Shown in pieces: positions 1 to 10,688 of a DNA stretch of 64,000 bases; position 1 is the first letter of the stretch; every line of letters begins with the position of its first letter. The notes beneath the pieces were generated by a model. The model saw only the letters and a program-made list of their open reading frames with translations. It searched no databases and was not told where the DNA came from. The stretch is from NCBI GenBank assembly GCA_029204225.1, contig CM055107.1:27370572-27434571 (forward strand). Reading direction: 5' to 3'. Source of the DNA: Diphasiastrum complanatum (taxonomy: Eukaryota; Streptophyta; Lycopodiopsida; Lycopodiales; Lycopodiaceae). The translations under genes were made by a program, and so were the position numbers.

Positions 1-105
1 AATCACTTAGTATCTAGCAAAAGTTAGTTGCTAAAGATTGGACGTGATTTCTATCACTACTGTTTTGTTGAATTTGATAGGCGTAGTCATGCATTGGAAG
101 TAGGA
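1..105 (+). repeat. LTR fragment, inverted relative to 16.7 kb
   Basis: About 80 bases here match the reverse complement of 16,712-16,792, which lies inside the 5' LTR of the minus-strand copia element. Shared landmarks are AACGTGATTTCT-like and GGCGTAGTCATGCAT. The match stops near 100. So a related LTR in the opposite orientation enters from the left edge. Its outer end is outside the window. Confidence 0.6.
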
Positions 106-865
106 AAAGTTTTTGTTTCCACCATTACTTTATCTCACCTATTTTTGACAATATTAAACTATTGAATAGGACCACTCTAAGAAGACCCTCTCAAATAGAA
201 CTCACAAGAAAATTGGAATTGTTGAATAGTGGATAAACTCCCACCTCTATCTTCTTAGGACCATAGTCTCTCAATCATACAATCACTCATAATGATGAAG
301 CCATATGTCTCATCTCTACTCACCCTCTCATGGGATCACTAATGCACTCTTCATGGATCTAACTCTAAATGAAATGACCTCAATGGCAAGTATACAAAAG
401 CATGAAGTTAATAAGAAATCAATCTTCAATAACGCAATCCTCGTAATAAAGTTCAATCCATAGGAAGACACACTAGAGATGAATCCAGAGATGTAGAATG
501 AAGATCCCTCAACTCATTTCTCTCTTGAAGGTATGGAATCAAATTTCATAATGAATTCCTCTCTCTGTCTCTCTTAAAAACTAAGCTCCCTTAAAAACTA
601 AGCTCCCTTAAAAACTAATAGGCTCACAATAAGGAAAATCTCCAAGCTTTTATAGGAGATGGGGAGGGCTTTGCCACCTTGGAATGAAGCCAAGGCGAAT
701 TCAACCATCTAAAAATATGTGACAAAATATCATTCAAGTTGTTCCAAAGGTTTGTATTGAAAAATGGACACATCATTGTCATCACTAATATACATCAATC
801 TTTTATGAAACTGAAAAAGATTTCGAGTCACATGCATCAAAGATGTATATGATTATTATCCTAAA
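106..865. other. AT-rich non-coding stretch
   Basis: No convincing coding region. A 17-base unit reading like CCTTAAAAACTAAGCTC is repeated in tandem about three times at 570-620. The stretch may be the rest of an LTR or leader, but nothing else supports that. Confidence 0.4.
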
Positions 866-1485
866 ATAACCTGTGCAGTTGTAGCCACATCTGCCAAAAC
901 ATTCATGTTTATTGATTCATCTTCCAACAGCTTCAAAAAGGAAGTGCATGGAAATTGTCCTTCTGCTTCCACTTCCTGTACATACTCCTATATTTATATT
1001 GTTAACGAACTTATAAAAATTTAAGGAAAAAAAAATGATAAAAAAATAACTAAAAATTGATACAATTTCATCTCCGACTTTCAATCGTGGATCATGACCT
1101 TTTTGCAAACTATTATTATCCACCTACACAAATGACCATGAAATCAATTAGGTAAGTCAAAATGAAAAATAAATAAAACAAGACAAAATTCCAAGCTACC
1201 AAAGCATGGATGTATTGTGCTAAAACATTTTATTACATGATCATCTATGAACTCCAAACATGAAAAATTATTGATGTGTCTTAGTTATTCACTTATGCAT
1301 GTTTTAATTGATGTAAGTGAAAAAATAAAACTAACCATCATAACAGAAAATAAAAATGCAAACCATGAATATAGACTTGTGAAGATATAACAATATACTT
1401 TAGAAACTCACCATCACATCCATATGTGGTATGTCAACTTGTGTTGCACACATGTGTGCAACATCCTGCAATGCAATTTCCATCC
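866..1485 (-). other. possible chain of three small host exons
   Basis: On the minus strand three short open stretches have plausible splice edges. They are about 1,420-1,470 (ends before GTGAGT), 1,078-1,130 (after TGTGTAG, before GTATCA) and 870-965 (after GTACAG). The last reads acidic and Leu-rich, including the segment LEDESINMNVLADVATTAQ. I do not recognise a family. They could be exons of a host gene or chance. Confidence 0.25.
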
Positions 1486-1489
1486 CAAA

Positions 1490-2212
1490 AAATGCCTATG
1501 AGATTATGACGTTGATGAAGTTGAGTCGATCCTGCTATGCTTCAAGTCATTGTATGTGCAAACTGTTCAACTTATGCGAGTAAGACTACTATCAATATAG
1601 AGACATAATATAGTGCTTAGGACCTGACTTTAGGTGTGTAGGAGTGAAGATTAACTGCAACAACAAGTACTTCCCACCAATGAAGAGGAAGCACAAATAA
1701 TAGGATAGGAGATTGTGCTCTATCAACCTCCTAATACTGAAACAACAGAAGAGCAAGCAATTTTACAAGATGTTTTTCTTGCTATAGAAAGAAATATAGA
1801 ATATAAATTTTACTTTTATTACATTTCAAGTGTACATAAACATGTACATCCTATCATCAAAAGATAGATACAATATTACTTGTATTTTCATTTATATGAA
1901 TATGGACTGTTACAATCAAGTTGTGTCTATGTGATAGCATTGTATTGCAATGTATACTTGTTTTATATTCGATAATGATGATGGAATATTATTTTTCTAA
2001 TACTAAATTTCAAAGTCCCTTCGATATCTGAATAGTTTTGCCAATATTTCTACATTTGATCTCAAGCTCCTGTCTGTTACGTACCTACAAAAAATTGAAA
2101 CAAATTGTGTTGCATCTAGAAATACATCTTTTAAAGTAATGATCCAAGAATAGCTATACGCTTGATTGTTGATATAAGTTATTAAAGAAGAATAAAAATG
2201 TTTATAGCTACT
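1490..2212. other. non-coding stretch
   Basis: AT-rich sequence without a supported gene, RNA or repeat on either strand. Confidence 0.4.
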
Positions 2213-2214
2213 TA

Positions 2215-2456
2215 AGGTAGCCCAGTAGTTCTAGAAGAGAAACGAAGAGCGACAACATCATCCAGATCGATGTCTACATTCGGACATGGTTTCTCATATG
2301 CTTCTGTCAAGATTGAAAAGTGCTCCAAATTCTCGAAGTGTCCATTTGTTAATACAATCTGCTTGACTAACTCAGCAGACGTGTAGAAAGGATTGGCCGT
2401 TGTGACAATCTCCCCCAGGATTGATGTCCCCAGCCCCAGGATTGTTGAGAGCATTA
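2215..2456 (-). pseudogene. 4-coumarate:CoA ligase fragment, copy A
   Basis: The minus strand reads as the N-terminal half of a 4CL-type adenylate-forming enzyme, which makes CoA thioesters of hydroxycinnamates in phenylpropanoid metabolism. Visible landmarks are TTANPFYTSAELVKQ, then an acidic DIDLDDVVAL segment, then the AMP-binding box. The box reads SSRTTGLP where the family has SSGTTGLPKG, so a key Gly is Arg. About 80 bases that copy B keeps are missing in the middle. No other 4CL exon is nearby. It is a dead gene piece inside a larger duplicated block. Confidence 0.8.
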
Positions 2457-3347
2457 ACTAGATTACACACTCACCTCTTGCAAAATTACCGAGCTTAAAG
2501 CATTAACAGGATTACAGAATTTTTAGAGTAGTTTCTTTATTGTAAGTATATTTTTGGCCCTGTCTTAGGCAGGAGCTTATTGTATTCAGGTTTGCTTTTA
2601 AGCTACTTGTGATCTTTTCTTTTTCTATTTCTTTCTTTTAATTTTTTAAATTTTTTTTTTTTTGAAGTTCATGATTATCCTGGTCTTGGCACATGTTTAT
2701 TTTTTAGTTTTTGAAAAACATTGTGTTTTTCATTTTGGAGCTCTTCACGTAAGAATCCCAAAACTTCAAAGGTGTCAATTTGAAGTTTCTTTATATTAGT
2801 GTTTCGCGTTGCCACTGCCACGTAGACGCTTATGCTTTTGAATGTGCATTGCAAGCTTTTGCATGTGAATATGGCTTGTGCACTCTTCATGCAAAAGTAT
2901 GATTGTTTCTGATTTACTCGTTAGTGGTTACTGGATGGCGCGGTGTAATGGCGCAAGTGTACTGTCGCGCCGTTAAGCCTCGTTGAGATGCTAGCTCGTA
3001 TTATTAGCTCTACGTTTTGATCTTTTTCTGTTGTTCTATGATTGTTGGTAAATCCTTCATCGCTGTTGATGTTTATTCTGCCCTTCTCTAGCATCCTGTG
3101 TATCCTGTGTATTCGTGGGCTCCCACTAAGTTGTTCTGTAGACTCGTTATCAGAATTTTGTTCCAAACAAGCTTCAATCTATTTGATTGTTGTGGCTGTT
3201 TGCATTGTTTTTCATTAGGAATGGGTTAAAGAACATCAAGACAGTGAAAATTTGTCTTTTTAGTATTGGGTTCACTGGAGTTGCAAACGTACTCATGCTC
3301 GGAAAGTATTGTAGCAGGCAGGCAAGATCTTAACATTCTATGTTCCG
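2216..3347. repeat. duplicated block, copy A (partner 9,496-10,688)
   Basis: This ~1.1-kb stretch recurs in the same orientation at 9,496-10,688. It holds the 4CL fragment plus about 800 bases that I do not recognise, including a minus-strand open stretch at 2,921-3,166. Homology begins at GTAGCCCAGTAGTTC and stops after TTCCGAT. Copy A lacks 80 bases at ~2,370. Confidence 0.85.
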
Positions 3348-3835
3348 ATTAAAGAGGACGAAAGAATGCAGGGCAATTAATGTTAAACTATTTTTTTCAA
3401 TTGCATTCCACTTTGGCTTGTCGTGCTAACATTTCACATGAATCTGCTATTTCATCTGATTGTAGTTACTAAAAAACATGCAATATGTAAGGGTCGCTCG
3501 ACATCTAATGCCTTGGAATCTGCAATATCAAATTCCAAATCTATAGTGTACTATCTGATCGACTTGCTCAACCTCTGCCAAAGCAAAGCATCGAGTCTCT
3601 ACCCAGGCCGACGTGCACTCTTAAGAACATTTGAGCCTCTTGAGTCTCTAGTCTCTAGTCGATTCCCCTACTAAGAAGAAAAAAATAACCATTTGGATTT
3701 GCATTTCTAGTATGAACAAAAATCTGGAAAATTGAAACTCCTTGAGTTATAAATCATGAATCTTTTCCTACTTCATGCATACAAATGGCATCCATATTAT
3801 CATGTTTTAGAATATAGCATTAGAGTCTCTTCAAC
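3348..3835. other. unassigned stretch with one open frame
   Basis: A plus-strand open frame of 83 codons lies at 3,423-3,674. It matches nothing I know and has no visible domain. I treat the stretch as non-coding. Confidence 0.3.
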
Positions 3836-3837
3836 CA

Positions 3838-4255
3838 TTTTTACGTCGATCAATTTCGAGCTAAAACGGAAATGTTATTAGCGTTCGATAGAAATATATT
3901 TTAAGTGACGAGCTTGGGCGTAAATGCCAACATATAGACTTCAAGCATGGCACTAACCTTGGTCCGTTGAACCGAACACTTCAAAGACGACACCCACCAA
4001 GTCTCCGTATACTCTTTAAGGAGCACAGTTGAAACTTTTTTTTGAAATTTTCAGTAATTTTCCTTTTTACGTCGCCCAATTCTGAGCTAAAACGGAAATG
4101 TTATCAACGTTTGAATGAAATACATTTTAAGTGACTGCATGGGCGGAAATGCCACTATATAGACTTCAAGTATGGCACTGACCTTGGTCCGTTGAACCTA
4201 ACACTTGAAAGATGACACCCACCAGGTCCCCATATACTATTTAAAGAGCACGGAC
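3838..4255. repeat. 226-bp tandem duplication
   Basis: Two diverged copies, about 3,838-4,025 and 4,064-4,252, share GAGCTAAAACGGAAATGTTA, ATAGACTTCAAG and CCTTGGTCCGTTGAACC. No coding frame is conserved between them. Confidence 0.8.
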
Positions 4256-4437
4256 AAGGCATAACGCACCTTTGCCATTTCATTTGCTCTTGTTGCACTT
4301 TTTGGCTCTTTTTTTAGCTATCTGATTGTTCTATTAGCGAAAGCATAAGCTGAATCTCAAGATTGCTAATCTCAGGACACTTTGACGGACGACATAAGCA
4401 AATTATAATTCAAATTTCATTGTGTAGTAGGCACTAA

Positions 4438-4752
4438 CCCATGCTAAGCATAGGTCTGTTTGGGTCTCTGGCTCAACAATGTCTTCTCCCAACTTATGTT
4501 GAGCATAAGTCGAGAGCTAAGCATAGGTCCAAGCATTGGTCCGCTCTCGACCTATGCTAAGCATAAGTCAAGAGCGGACCCATGCCAGCATCGGTCCTTA
4601 GCATCAGTCTGCTCTTGATCTATGCTTAGCATAAGTTGAGAGCGGACTTATACTAAGCATGGGTCCACTCTTGACTTATGCTCAACATAAGTCCTATGCT
4701 CACCATAAGTTGGCTCTCGACTTATGTTGAGCATAAGTTTGCTCTCGACAAC
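4438..4752. repeat. array of palindromic modules
   Basis: The unit is a palindrome close to GACTTATGCTNAGCATAAGTC, joined by GCTCTCGAC or its complement. Hairpin-forming members include 4,491-4,510, 4,541-4,577, 4,611-4,643, 4,673-4,693 and 4,713-4,749. The 4,541-4,577 hairpin has 18-base arms with two mismatches. The modules appear in both orientations. I know no named element with this structure. Confidence 0.8.
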
Positions 4753-4814
4753 CGACCTTTGTGACTTTTGTCATATTTTCTAGGTTTTTTTTTTCAGACT
4801 TTCAAATGGCTTAG

Positions 4815-5156
4815 CTCAAAGTTCGTCCACCTACAAACCCTTTGAATCTTCAAAAAATAGACATGACTAAGCACATGTTTTACTTTATCAAGGGTTGTGA
4901 GGGCCAAAAACTCACTGACCTTTTCCTCTGGACTGCTGATACTTCTGACAAAGGGCCGTCTACCTTCAAAGCACAAGGACACATGCTTTGGAAGGTAGCG
5001 GTTGCAGACGAGGATGGCTTTACTAGCAATGTTATAAGAGCAATTGACAAGAAGGTTTTCTTATACATTTTGGAGAGTGGATTTATGAAAATCCGTCTGT
5101 GTGAGCATGTTATATTGCAAAATTTCTTCGATGATGCCTTCACTACAACATTCTAG
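4815..5156 (+). CDS. unrecognised open frame, ~113 codons
   Basis: Open from just after a stop at 4,812 to the stop at 5,156. The first ATG is at 4,863. The translation has mixed composition (TKHMFYFIKGCEGQK, FLWTADTSDK, RAIDKKVFLYILESGF) and is not low-complexity, which makes it more protein-like than its surroundings. There is no known domain. It follows the palindrome array directly. It could be an exon, a piece of a transposon protein or chance. Confidence 0.3.
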   Translation, partial: LKVRPPTNPLNLQKIDMTKHMFYFIKGCEGQKLTDLFLWTADTSDKGPSTFKAQGHMLWKVAVADEDGFTSNVIRAIDKKVFLYILESGFMKIRLCEHVILQNFFDDAFTTTF

Positions 5157-5159
5157 AGG

Positions 5160-6590
5160 ATTTCTGACTCTATTACCGAGGCTTTTATGAAGATTTTTTT
5201 TTTTGAAAACAAATCACAAACGTCGGTATACACCATGAAGTATACCTTGGAAGGAGATCCTTGATAATTACCTCGGTAATCGAGGCTTCTTCATTTCGTT
5301 TTTGCTTTGTTTGGAGCACGTGTATACCTCTGTATTTAACTCCCAAAAAACAATTAGTGGCATGTCTTTTTCGAGGGATATACCAAGGGATATTCCTTTC
5401 CAAATGGCACCCTATTCCGAGGATTATTCCGAGGGATGCAAAATCTTGAAGACACATCCTTGGTTAGAACCACAATTTTTTTTTTCTAATGCGAATGACA
5501 ATATTAATTTTGCATAGAGATGCAATGATTGAAGTGAGATATGTATGCTAACTAGGGCATCAAGTTCTCTAATAATCCATGGCATAATATTCATGGAAAA
5601 GTAGTTATTACCTTGGTTGGAAGTGTAGGACACTCACCCCTTATTGCTTGAGGAGTTGTTAATTCTTGAGTCCTTGGTGTTTGCTTTGAGGGTGCTGCTG
5701 GTATCATTATCAGAAAAAAGAAAAAGGGATAGTTACTATTACTTCCTAATATTATTAGAAATTTAGATTTTGTAAATTAGATTTGCAATCCGTAAAAAAC
5801 AAATACATCATCGCTTACTTACAGAAGTAGTATTTCAACGAGTGAGTTCCTTGATATATCATGGAAACCTTTTTTGTACGCATTGCATTCAACACATTGG
5901 AATAAATAAGAAATATGTGAGATTTTTCTATTTTCCAATTACTTGTTAGATAAGAAAAAATCTAACAAAATTAGGCTCGAAAGAGAATTTGAAATATGAA
6001 CAAAATAGTCAAAATTAGCAAAACCATTGGCTCCTTGATGACAACCACATATTTGTTGAAGCTTGTTTATCTGCAAGTAACCAAGTGGAAGCCAATTAAA
6101 GCAAAAAAAGAGTTTATCACTATGGGTTTTTCAATAAGAACTTCAATTACAATTGTAGTTTACTTGTCCCTATGGTTGGAGCATGCATATGCATTAAGAG
6201 CAAACAATTTTTTTTCAAATGAACAAATGTTATTTTCAATGATGTACTAAAGTTCTCCCACATGTGATTAAACATGACTCTACTAAAAGAAACAAATCTG
6301 ACTATGAGATTTTTATTGAGAAAAAGAGACTAGATTTACTAATGACAAAATGAACCATAAAAAATATATATGTATGTCGTTAGTATGTAGTATGTTCTAT
6401 AAAATAAACCTACTTAAATACATTTTAACTAAGGCAGGGGGCCTTAGCCAATTCCCCTTGTTTGAACATAAGACAATAATTTTTGTTTGCAGTAAGTCAA
6501 ATTTTTACGTGAGCTACTAATTTTTTACTGTTGGTAAAAACATCTATCATTTTTTACCTGTGGTAAAACAAATTTTTAAGAGGATTCTTA
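5160..6590. other. non-coding stretch
   Basis: AT-rich and without supported genes. An 84-codon open frame at 5,996-6,250 (plus) has no recognisable features. A short group of self-complementary words around TATACC and CCGAGG lies at 5,220-5,430. Confidence 0.35.
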
Positions 6591-6604
6591 CAGAGTTGCA
6601 AGGT

Positions 6605-6968
6605 TCCTCTTATGTGTCAAATTGCTACAGCTGTCATACTCTTGCAATTAATATTACTTGAAAATACATTGCATACTTTTTTGAGGTGCTTTATGTGTCA
6701 AATTGCTACAACTGTCATATTCTTGCAATTAATGTTACTTGAAGATACGTTGTATATTTTTTTGAGGTGCTTTATGTATGAATGAGGATACGATGATTCC
6801 CAAAATCTCTTTGTTATTAGGTGCCATAGTATCCATTTTTTGGCCTTGCCTACCATGCCTACCATGAGTGGAGGTCAATGGAGTTTCGAAACAAGTCAAT
6901 GTTAAAAGGCTAATATGTGGTGACATTCTTAACTTTGAAGGCTTGGACTTTGAATGAGGGCTAAACTA
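6605..6968 (-). repeat. dispersed repeat copy A with 81-bp tandem units
   Basis: A stretch with the landmark TATGTGTCAAATTGCTACA starts at 6,611 and repeats at 6,692, a period of 81. A third partial unit follows at ~6,771. The segment 6,657-6,968 recurs at 12,374-12,669. In the second copy it runs on into copia gag, so it probably belongs to a minus-strand copia element. Confidence 0.7.
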
Positions 6969-7144
6969 TCATTCATTTGTTGTTATTTAAAATTCTACCA
7001 ATACATGCAAAATGTGCATCGTTGGACTTTGTCATCCTATATTTGATGGATGTTTTTTGTTTAAGATATCCTACTGCGAAAGACAAAATCTTTTCTTTTA
7101 AAATTCACTTGCAAAAAAGTGACTGTAATATAATAATCTAAAAC

Positions 7145-7600
7145 ATGATAAATTCTGTGGAGATAAATTCGCCCCCTCCATCTGTGCGTAGAGCTTTGAT
7201 CTCCCTCTGGGTCTGATTTTCTACAGATGCCTTGAATTACATGAAGAACTTGAATGCCTCTAATTTGTTCTTAAGAATATAGGTTGCAGTCCTTCGAAAG
7301 AAGTCATCAATGAATATTAGGAGGTATAGAGCTCTCCCTTTGGAAGCAGTCTGCATCAGGCCATAGATGTTGCTATATTCTTGACCTAGCAAGCCTTTGG
7401 GAGTATGAACTGAGTCAGAAATGAAAGGACTTCTAGCATGCTTGCTGATTATACATCTTTCACATGGAGAACTTGGCTTGCTGACAATAGGCAGATCTTG
7501 TACTAGTCTCTGAGTCGACGTTTGTTGCATACTATTGAAGTTCAAATGGCCCAATCTGAATGCCAAAGCATATCAATTGATTCAAAAGTAGATTTGTGAA
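7145..7600 (-). pseudogene. copia integrase fragment
   Basis: The minus strand carries the copia integrase zinc-finger region (LGHLNFNSMQQTS, then CERCIISKHARSPF) and the catalytic core start. The core includes FIDDFFRRT and LRTDGGGEFIS, the second acidic residue of the DDE triad. A stop falls after EAFKFFM, and homology ends near 7,145. Integrase inserts retroelement cDNA into the host genome. This copy lacks the rest of the core, the C-terminal domain and all of reverse transcriptase. Confidence 0.85.
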
Positions 7601-7619
7601 GAGCTTGACTGTTGGAGGA

Positions 7620-8005
7620 CTAATAGTAGTTGTGTTTGTAATGATTGCCACTTCTTCTCCCGAAACCTAAAACTTTTTGGGATTTGTCAAGGATGGTGTA
7701 GCCGATTGTATCGAATTTGACCCTCCGACCTAAATCAATGATTCTACTAACTGAGAGTAGATTCCTGGTCAGATTTGGAACGTGGAGAACGTTGGACAAC
7801 AACTTGACTTCAATGGAAGAATATCAATGGCTGTGTTTTTAAAGATTGCCTCTTCTTCTCCCGAAAGCTAAAACTTTCCAAGATTTGTCAAGGATGGTGC
7901 AGCCGATTGTATCAAATTCGACTCTCCGACCTGAATCAATGATTATACTAACTGTGACTAGATTCTTGGTCATATTTGGAACATGGATCAAGTTGGACAG
8001 CTTTT
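7620..8005 (-). repeat. 201-bp tandem duplication in copia protease/integrase linker
   Basis: The segment encoding the VLHVPNLTRNLLSVSRI motif just before integrase is present twice. Matching word GATTGCC starts at 7,643 and again at 7,844, an offset of 201 bases (67 codons). The copy at 7,620-7,802 is open on the minus strand. The outer copy has more changes. Confidence 0.85.
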
Positions 8006-8009
8006 TGAA

Positions 8010-8375
8010 ATTCGATTCTGACTATTCCTTCACCCTAAATCGAATGTGATGAGTTGTCTCCAAGTTGCACAACTTGAGAGTGGGTGAAAGATTTATAATC
8101 TTTGAACCAGTCTTGATGGTGAGTCATATGTTGAGTTGCTCCAAAATTGAGATACGAGGAATTGATATTCTGTTGTTCTCCGACCTTGGTCATAAAGGCT
8201 GCATCATCTTCCTCTTGCTTCTGGGTCGATTAACTGGTCGAAGCACTATGTCCTTGTTGTTGGAACTGCTTCTTCTTCTCATTGTTGAATTTCAAAGTTC
8301 TGTAGTCCTTGATTTCATGTCCAATTATCTTGAAGTTTCTGTAAAAGAGTTTATGCTTTGGTTGGAGAGATTAAG
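8010..8375 (-). pseudogene. copia gag zinc knuckle and protease start
   Basis: Minus-strand translation gives GHEIKDYRTLKFNN, the end of a degraded CCHC nucleocapsid knuckle, then NFGATQHMTHHQDWF. The latter is the copia protease active-site region, which normally begins DSGATQHMT. The catalytic DSG triplet is changed to NFG, and a stop interrupts the linker. The protease would cleave the Gag-Pol polyprotein; this copy cannot. Confidence 0.8.
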
Positions 8376-8880
8376 AGTTTGAATTCCACCCTGAGCCAGA
8401 ATTCGACCCTGAGCCAAAATTCAATCCTGAGTCAAAATTCAACCCAAGCTACATATTGCTTCGTTTGTCAGGATATTCTAACTGTGTAGATTTGTTTGAT
8501 CTAAGCTTCTAATTTTTTTTTTAATACAGAGCTTGAGTATCTGACCCTGAGAGGAGGATGCAGATTTTCCGAATTCCTCTTGTAGAAGTATAAATTGCTC
8601 TTTATAGGGTAATGTGCTCTTGGGTCGAAATTATCATGACTCAATTTTCATAGGCTTGGAAGACTCGATAGTAGAGTCAAAACAACATCAGAATCTTCAT
8701 CGGTACAACACGCGGATGTACGACTGCTTAGTATTTTCTTTACCTTTGGCGCGTGGATCCGATATTGGTATAGATATGCTATATCTGTATGATGCGCGGA
8801 TGTACGACTGCTCAGGATTTTTCTTACCTTTGGCATGTTGATCCAATATTGGTATGGAAAAGATTAAAAATAGAGAGAAA
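8376..8880 (-). pseudogene. copia gag remnant with two tandem repeat sets
   Basis: The minus strand shows a UBN2-type gag region (TDEDSDVVLTLLSSLPSL, then FILLQEEF). An 84-base (28-codon) unit encoding KILSSRTSA is duplicated, with copies at 8,711 and 8,795. Near the knuckle an 18-base unit encoding NxGSGx-type hexapeptides occurs about 3.5 times at 8,380-8,445. Gag forms the virus-like particle around the element RNA. Stops and frame changes make this copy inactive. Confidence 0.75.
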
Positions 8881-8884
8881 ATTC

Positions 8885-9425
8885 TAGATTCCCCAGTTCG
8901 GCGCGACCGCTACGCTGTCTCCTCTTTGCAAAGATTTCAAAATGTGTGATCGTAAATGACAAAGATCAGTAATGTGAAAAGTATGAAGTCTCCCAACTCT
9001 GAATGGCAGTACTAGACACTATCCAGTGTGGTTTGCGGTACTCCAAACAAACAAATGAGAGATTTCTTGGCAAACCTCACACAAATGGCACTTTTCACAA
9101 GAACTAGGAAGTATTGTAAAAATATCCCCCACTCAATAGATTTTCAATTTGTCTGATGTTGCCCTGGCCTTTCTGATGACTCCGGGACTGTGCTTTTCAC
9201 AACAACTAGGAAGTATTGTAAAAATCTCTCACCTCAACAGATTTTCAATCTGTCTGATGCTGCCCTGGCCTTTTTGATGCCTCCGGGACTATGTCTTCGT
9301 TCCCCACTGATGATTCTGAGCTCCAAACCTACAAAATACACCAAAGAAGGATTTCTTCCAGCTGTTTTTGTCTCTCCAAGCTTTCACCTCCCGTGAAGAA
9401 TTTTCTCACTTCATTGCGGAGCCTG
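8885..9425. repeat. unassigned stretch with 102-bp tandem duplication
   Basis: The unit CTTTTCACAASAACTAGG and following bases occurs at 9,091 and again at 9,193, period 102. Both copies end in TCCGGGACT. No protein family is recognisable on either strand. It lies between the copia gag remnant and the 4CL fragment. Confidence 0.7.
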
Positions 9426-9429
9426 TGAC

Positions 9430-9800
9430 AAGCCATCTACTTGCTGGGCAACATTAGTGATCAAACTCTTTGTGAGTCAGCATCACCCCTTTGGGTAGCC
9501 CAGTAGTTCTAGAAGAGAAACGAAGAGCGACAACATCATCCAGATCGATGTCTACATTCGGACATGGTTTCTCATCTGCTTTTGTTAAGATTGAAAAGTG
9601 CTCCAAATTCTCGAAGTGTCCATTTGTTAATACAATCTTGATATCACTTGAAGGAATTTGCTTTATGCACGTAACCATGTTGAGTGATGACGATCTTGAC
9701 ACCTGCTACCTTCACTTGCTTGACCAGCTCAACAGACGTGTAGAAAGGATTGGCCGTTGTGACAATCTCCCCCAGGATTGATGTCCCCGGCCCTAGGATT
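9430..9800 (-). pseudogene. 4-coumarate:CoA ligase fragment, copy B
   Basis: A longer version of the 4CL piece at 2.2 kb. Read on the minus strand it has TTANPFYTSVELVKQVKVAG, the VITQHGYV segment, DIDLDDVVALRFSS and RTTGLPKGVMLTHK. A one-base frame change after the Lys of the box is followed by LITNVAQQVDG, which continues the family pattern. The box Gly is Arg here too, and another frame change lies near 9,640. Homology stops at ~9,430, perhaps an old exon edge. It is a pseudogene sharing its origin with copy A. Confidence 0.85.
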
Positions 9801-10688
9801 GTTGAGAGCATTAACTAGATTACACACTCACCTCTTGCAAAATTACAGAGCCTAAAGCATTAACAGGATTACAAAATTTTTAGAGTAGTTTTTATACTGT
9901 AAGTATATTTTTGGCCCTGCCGTAGGCAGGACCTTATTGTATTCAGGTTTGCTTTTAAGCTACTTGTGATCTTTTCTTTTTCTATTTCTTTTTTTTAATT
10001 TTTAAAAATAATATTTTTTTTTGAAGTTAATGATTATCCTGGTCTTGGCACGTGTTTATTTTTGATTTTTTGAAAAACGTTGTGTTTTTTATTTTGGAGC
10101 TCTTCACGTAAGAATCCCAAAACTTCAAAGATGCCAATTTGAAGTTTCTTTATATTAGTGTTTCGCGTTGCCACTGCCACGGAGACGCTTATGCATTTGA
10201 ATGTGCATTGCAAGCTTTTGCATGCGAATATGGCTTGTGCAGACTTCATGCAAAAGTATGATTGTTTCTGATTTACTCGTTAGTGGTTACTGGATGGCGC
10301 GGTGTAATGGCGCAAGATGTACTGTCGCGCCGTTAAGCCTCGTCGAGATGCTAGCTCAACGTTTTGACCTTTTTCTGTTGTTCTATGGCTGTTGGTAAAT
10401 CCTTCATCACTGTTGAAGTTTATTCTGCCCTTCTCTAGCATCCTGTGTATTCGTGGGCTCCCACTAAGTTGTTCTGTAGACTCCTTATCAGAATTTTGTT
10501 CCAAACAAGCTTCAATCTATTTGATTGTTGTGGCTGTTTGCGTTGTTTTTCATTAGGAATGGGTTAAAGAACATCAAGACAGTGAAAATTTGTCTTTTTA
10601 GTATTGGGTTCACTGGAGTTGCAAACGTACTCATGCTCGGAAAGTATTGTTGCAGGCAAGCAAGATCTTAACATTCTTTGTTCCGATC
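9496..10688. repeat. duplicated block, copy B (partner 2,216-3,347)
   Basis: Same content and orientation as the block at 2.2 kb, with small indels. Beyond the 4CL piece it has minus-strand open stretches at 10,034-10,249 and 10,280-10,504. Both are mirrored in copy A with changed lengths. I do not recognise them. Confidence 0.85.

Noticed and set aside
7846-8382. Plus-strand open frames of 67 and 105 codons
   Set aside because: They lie opposite recognisable copia protease and gag sequence on the minus strand and match no family.
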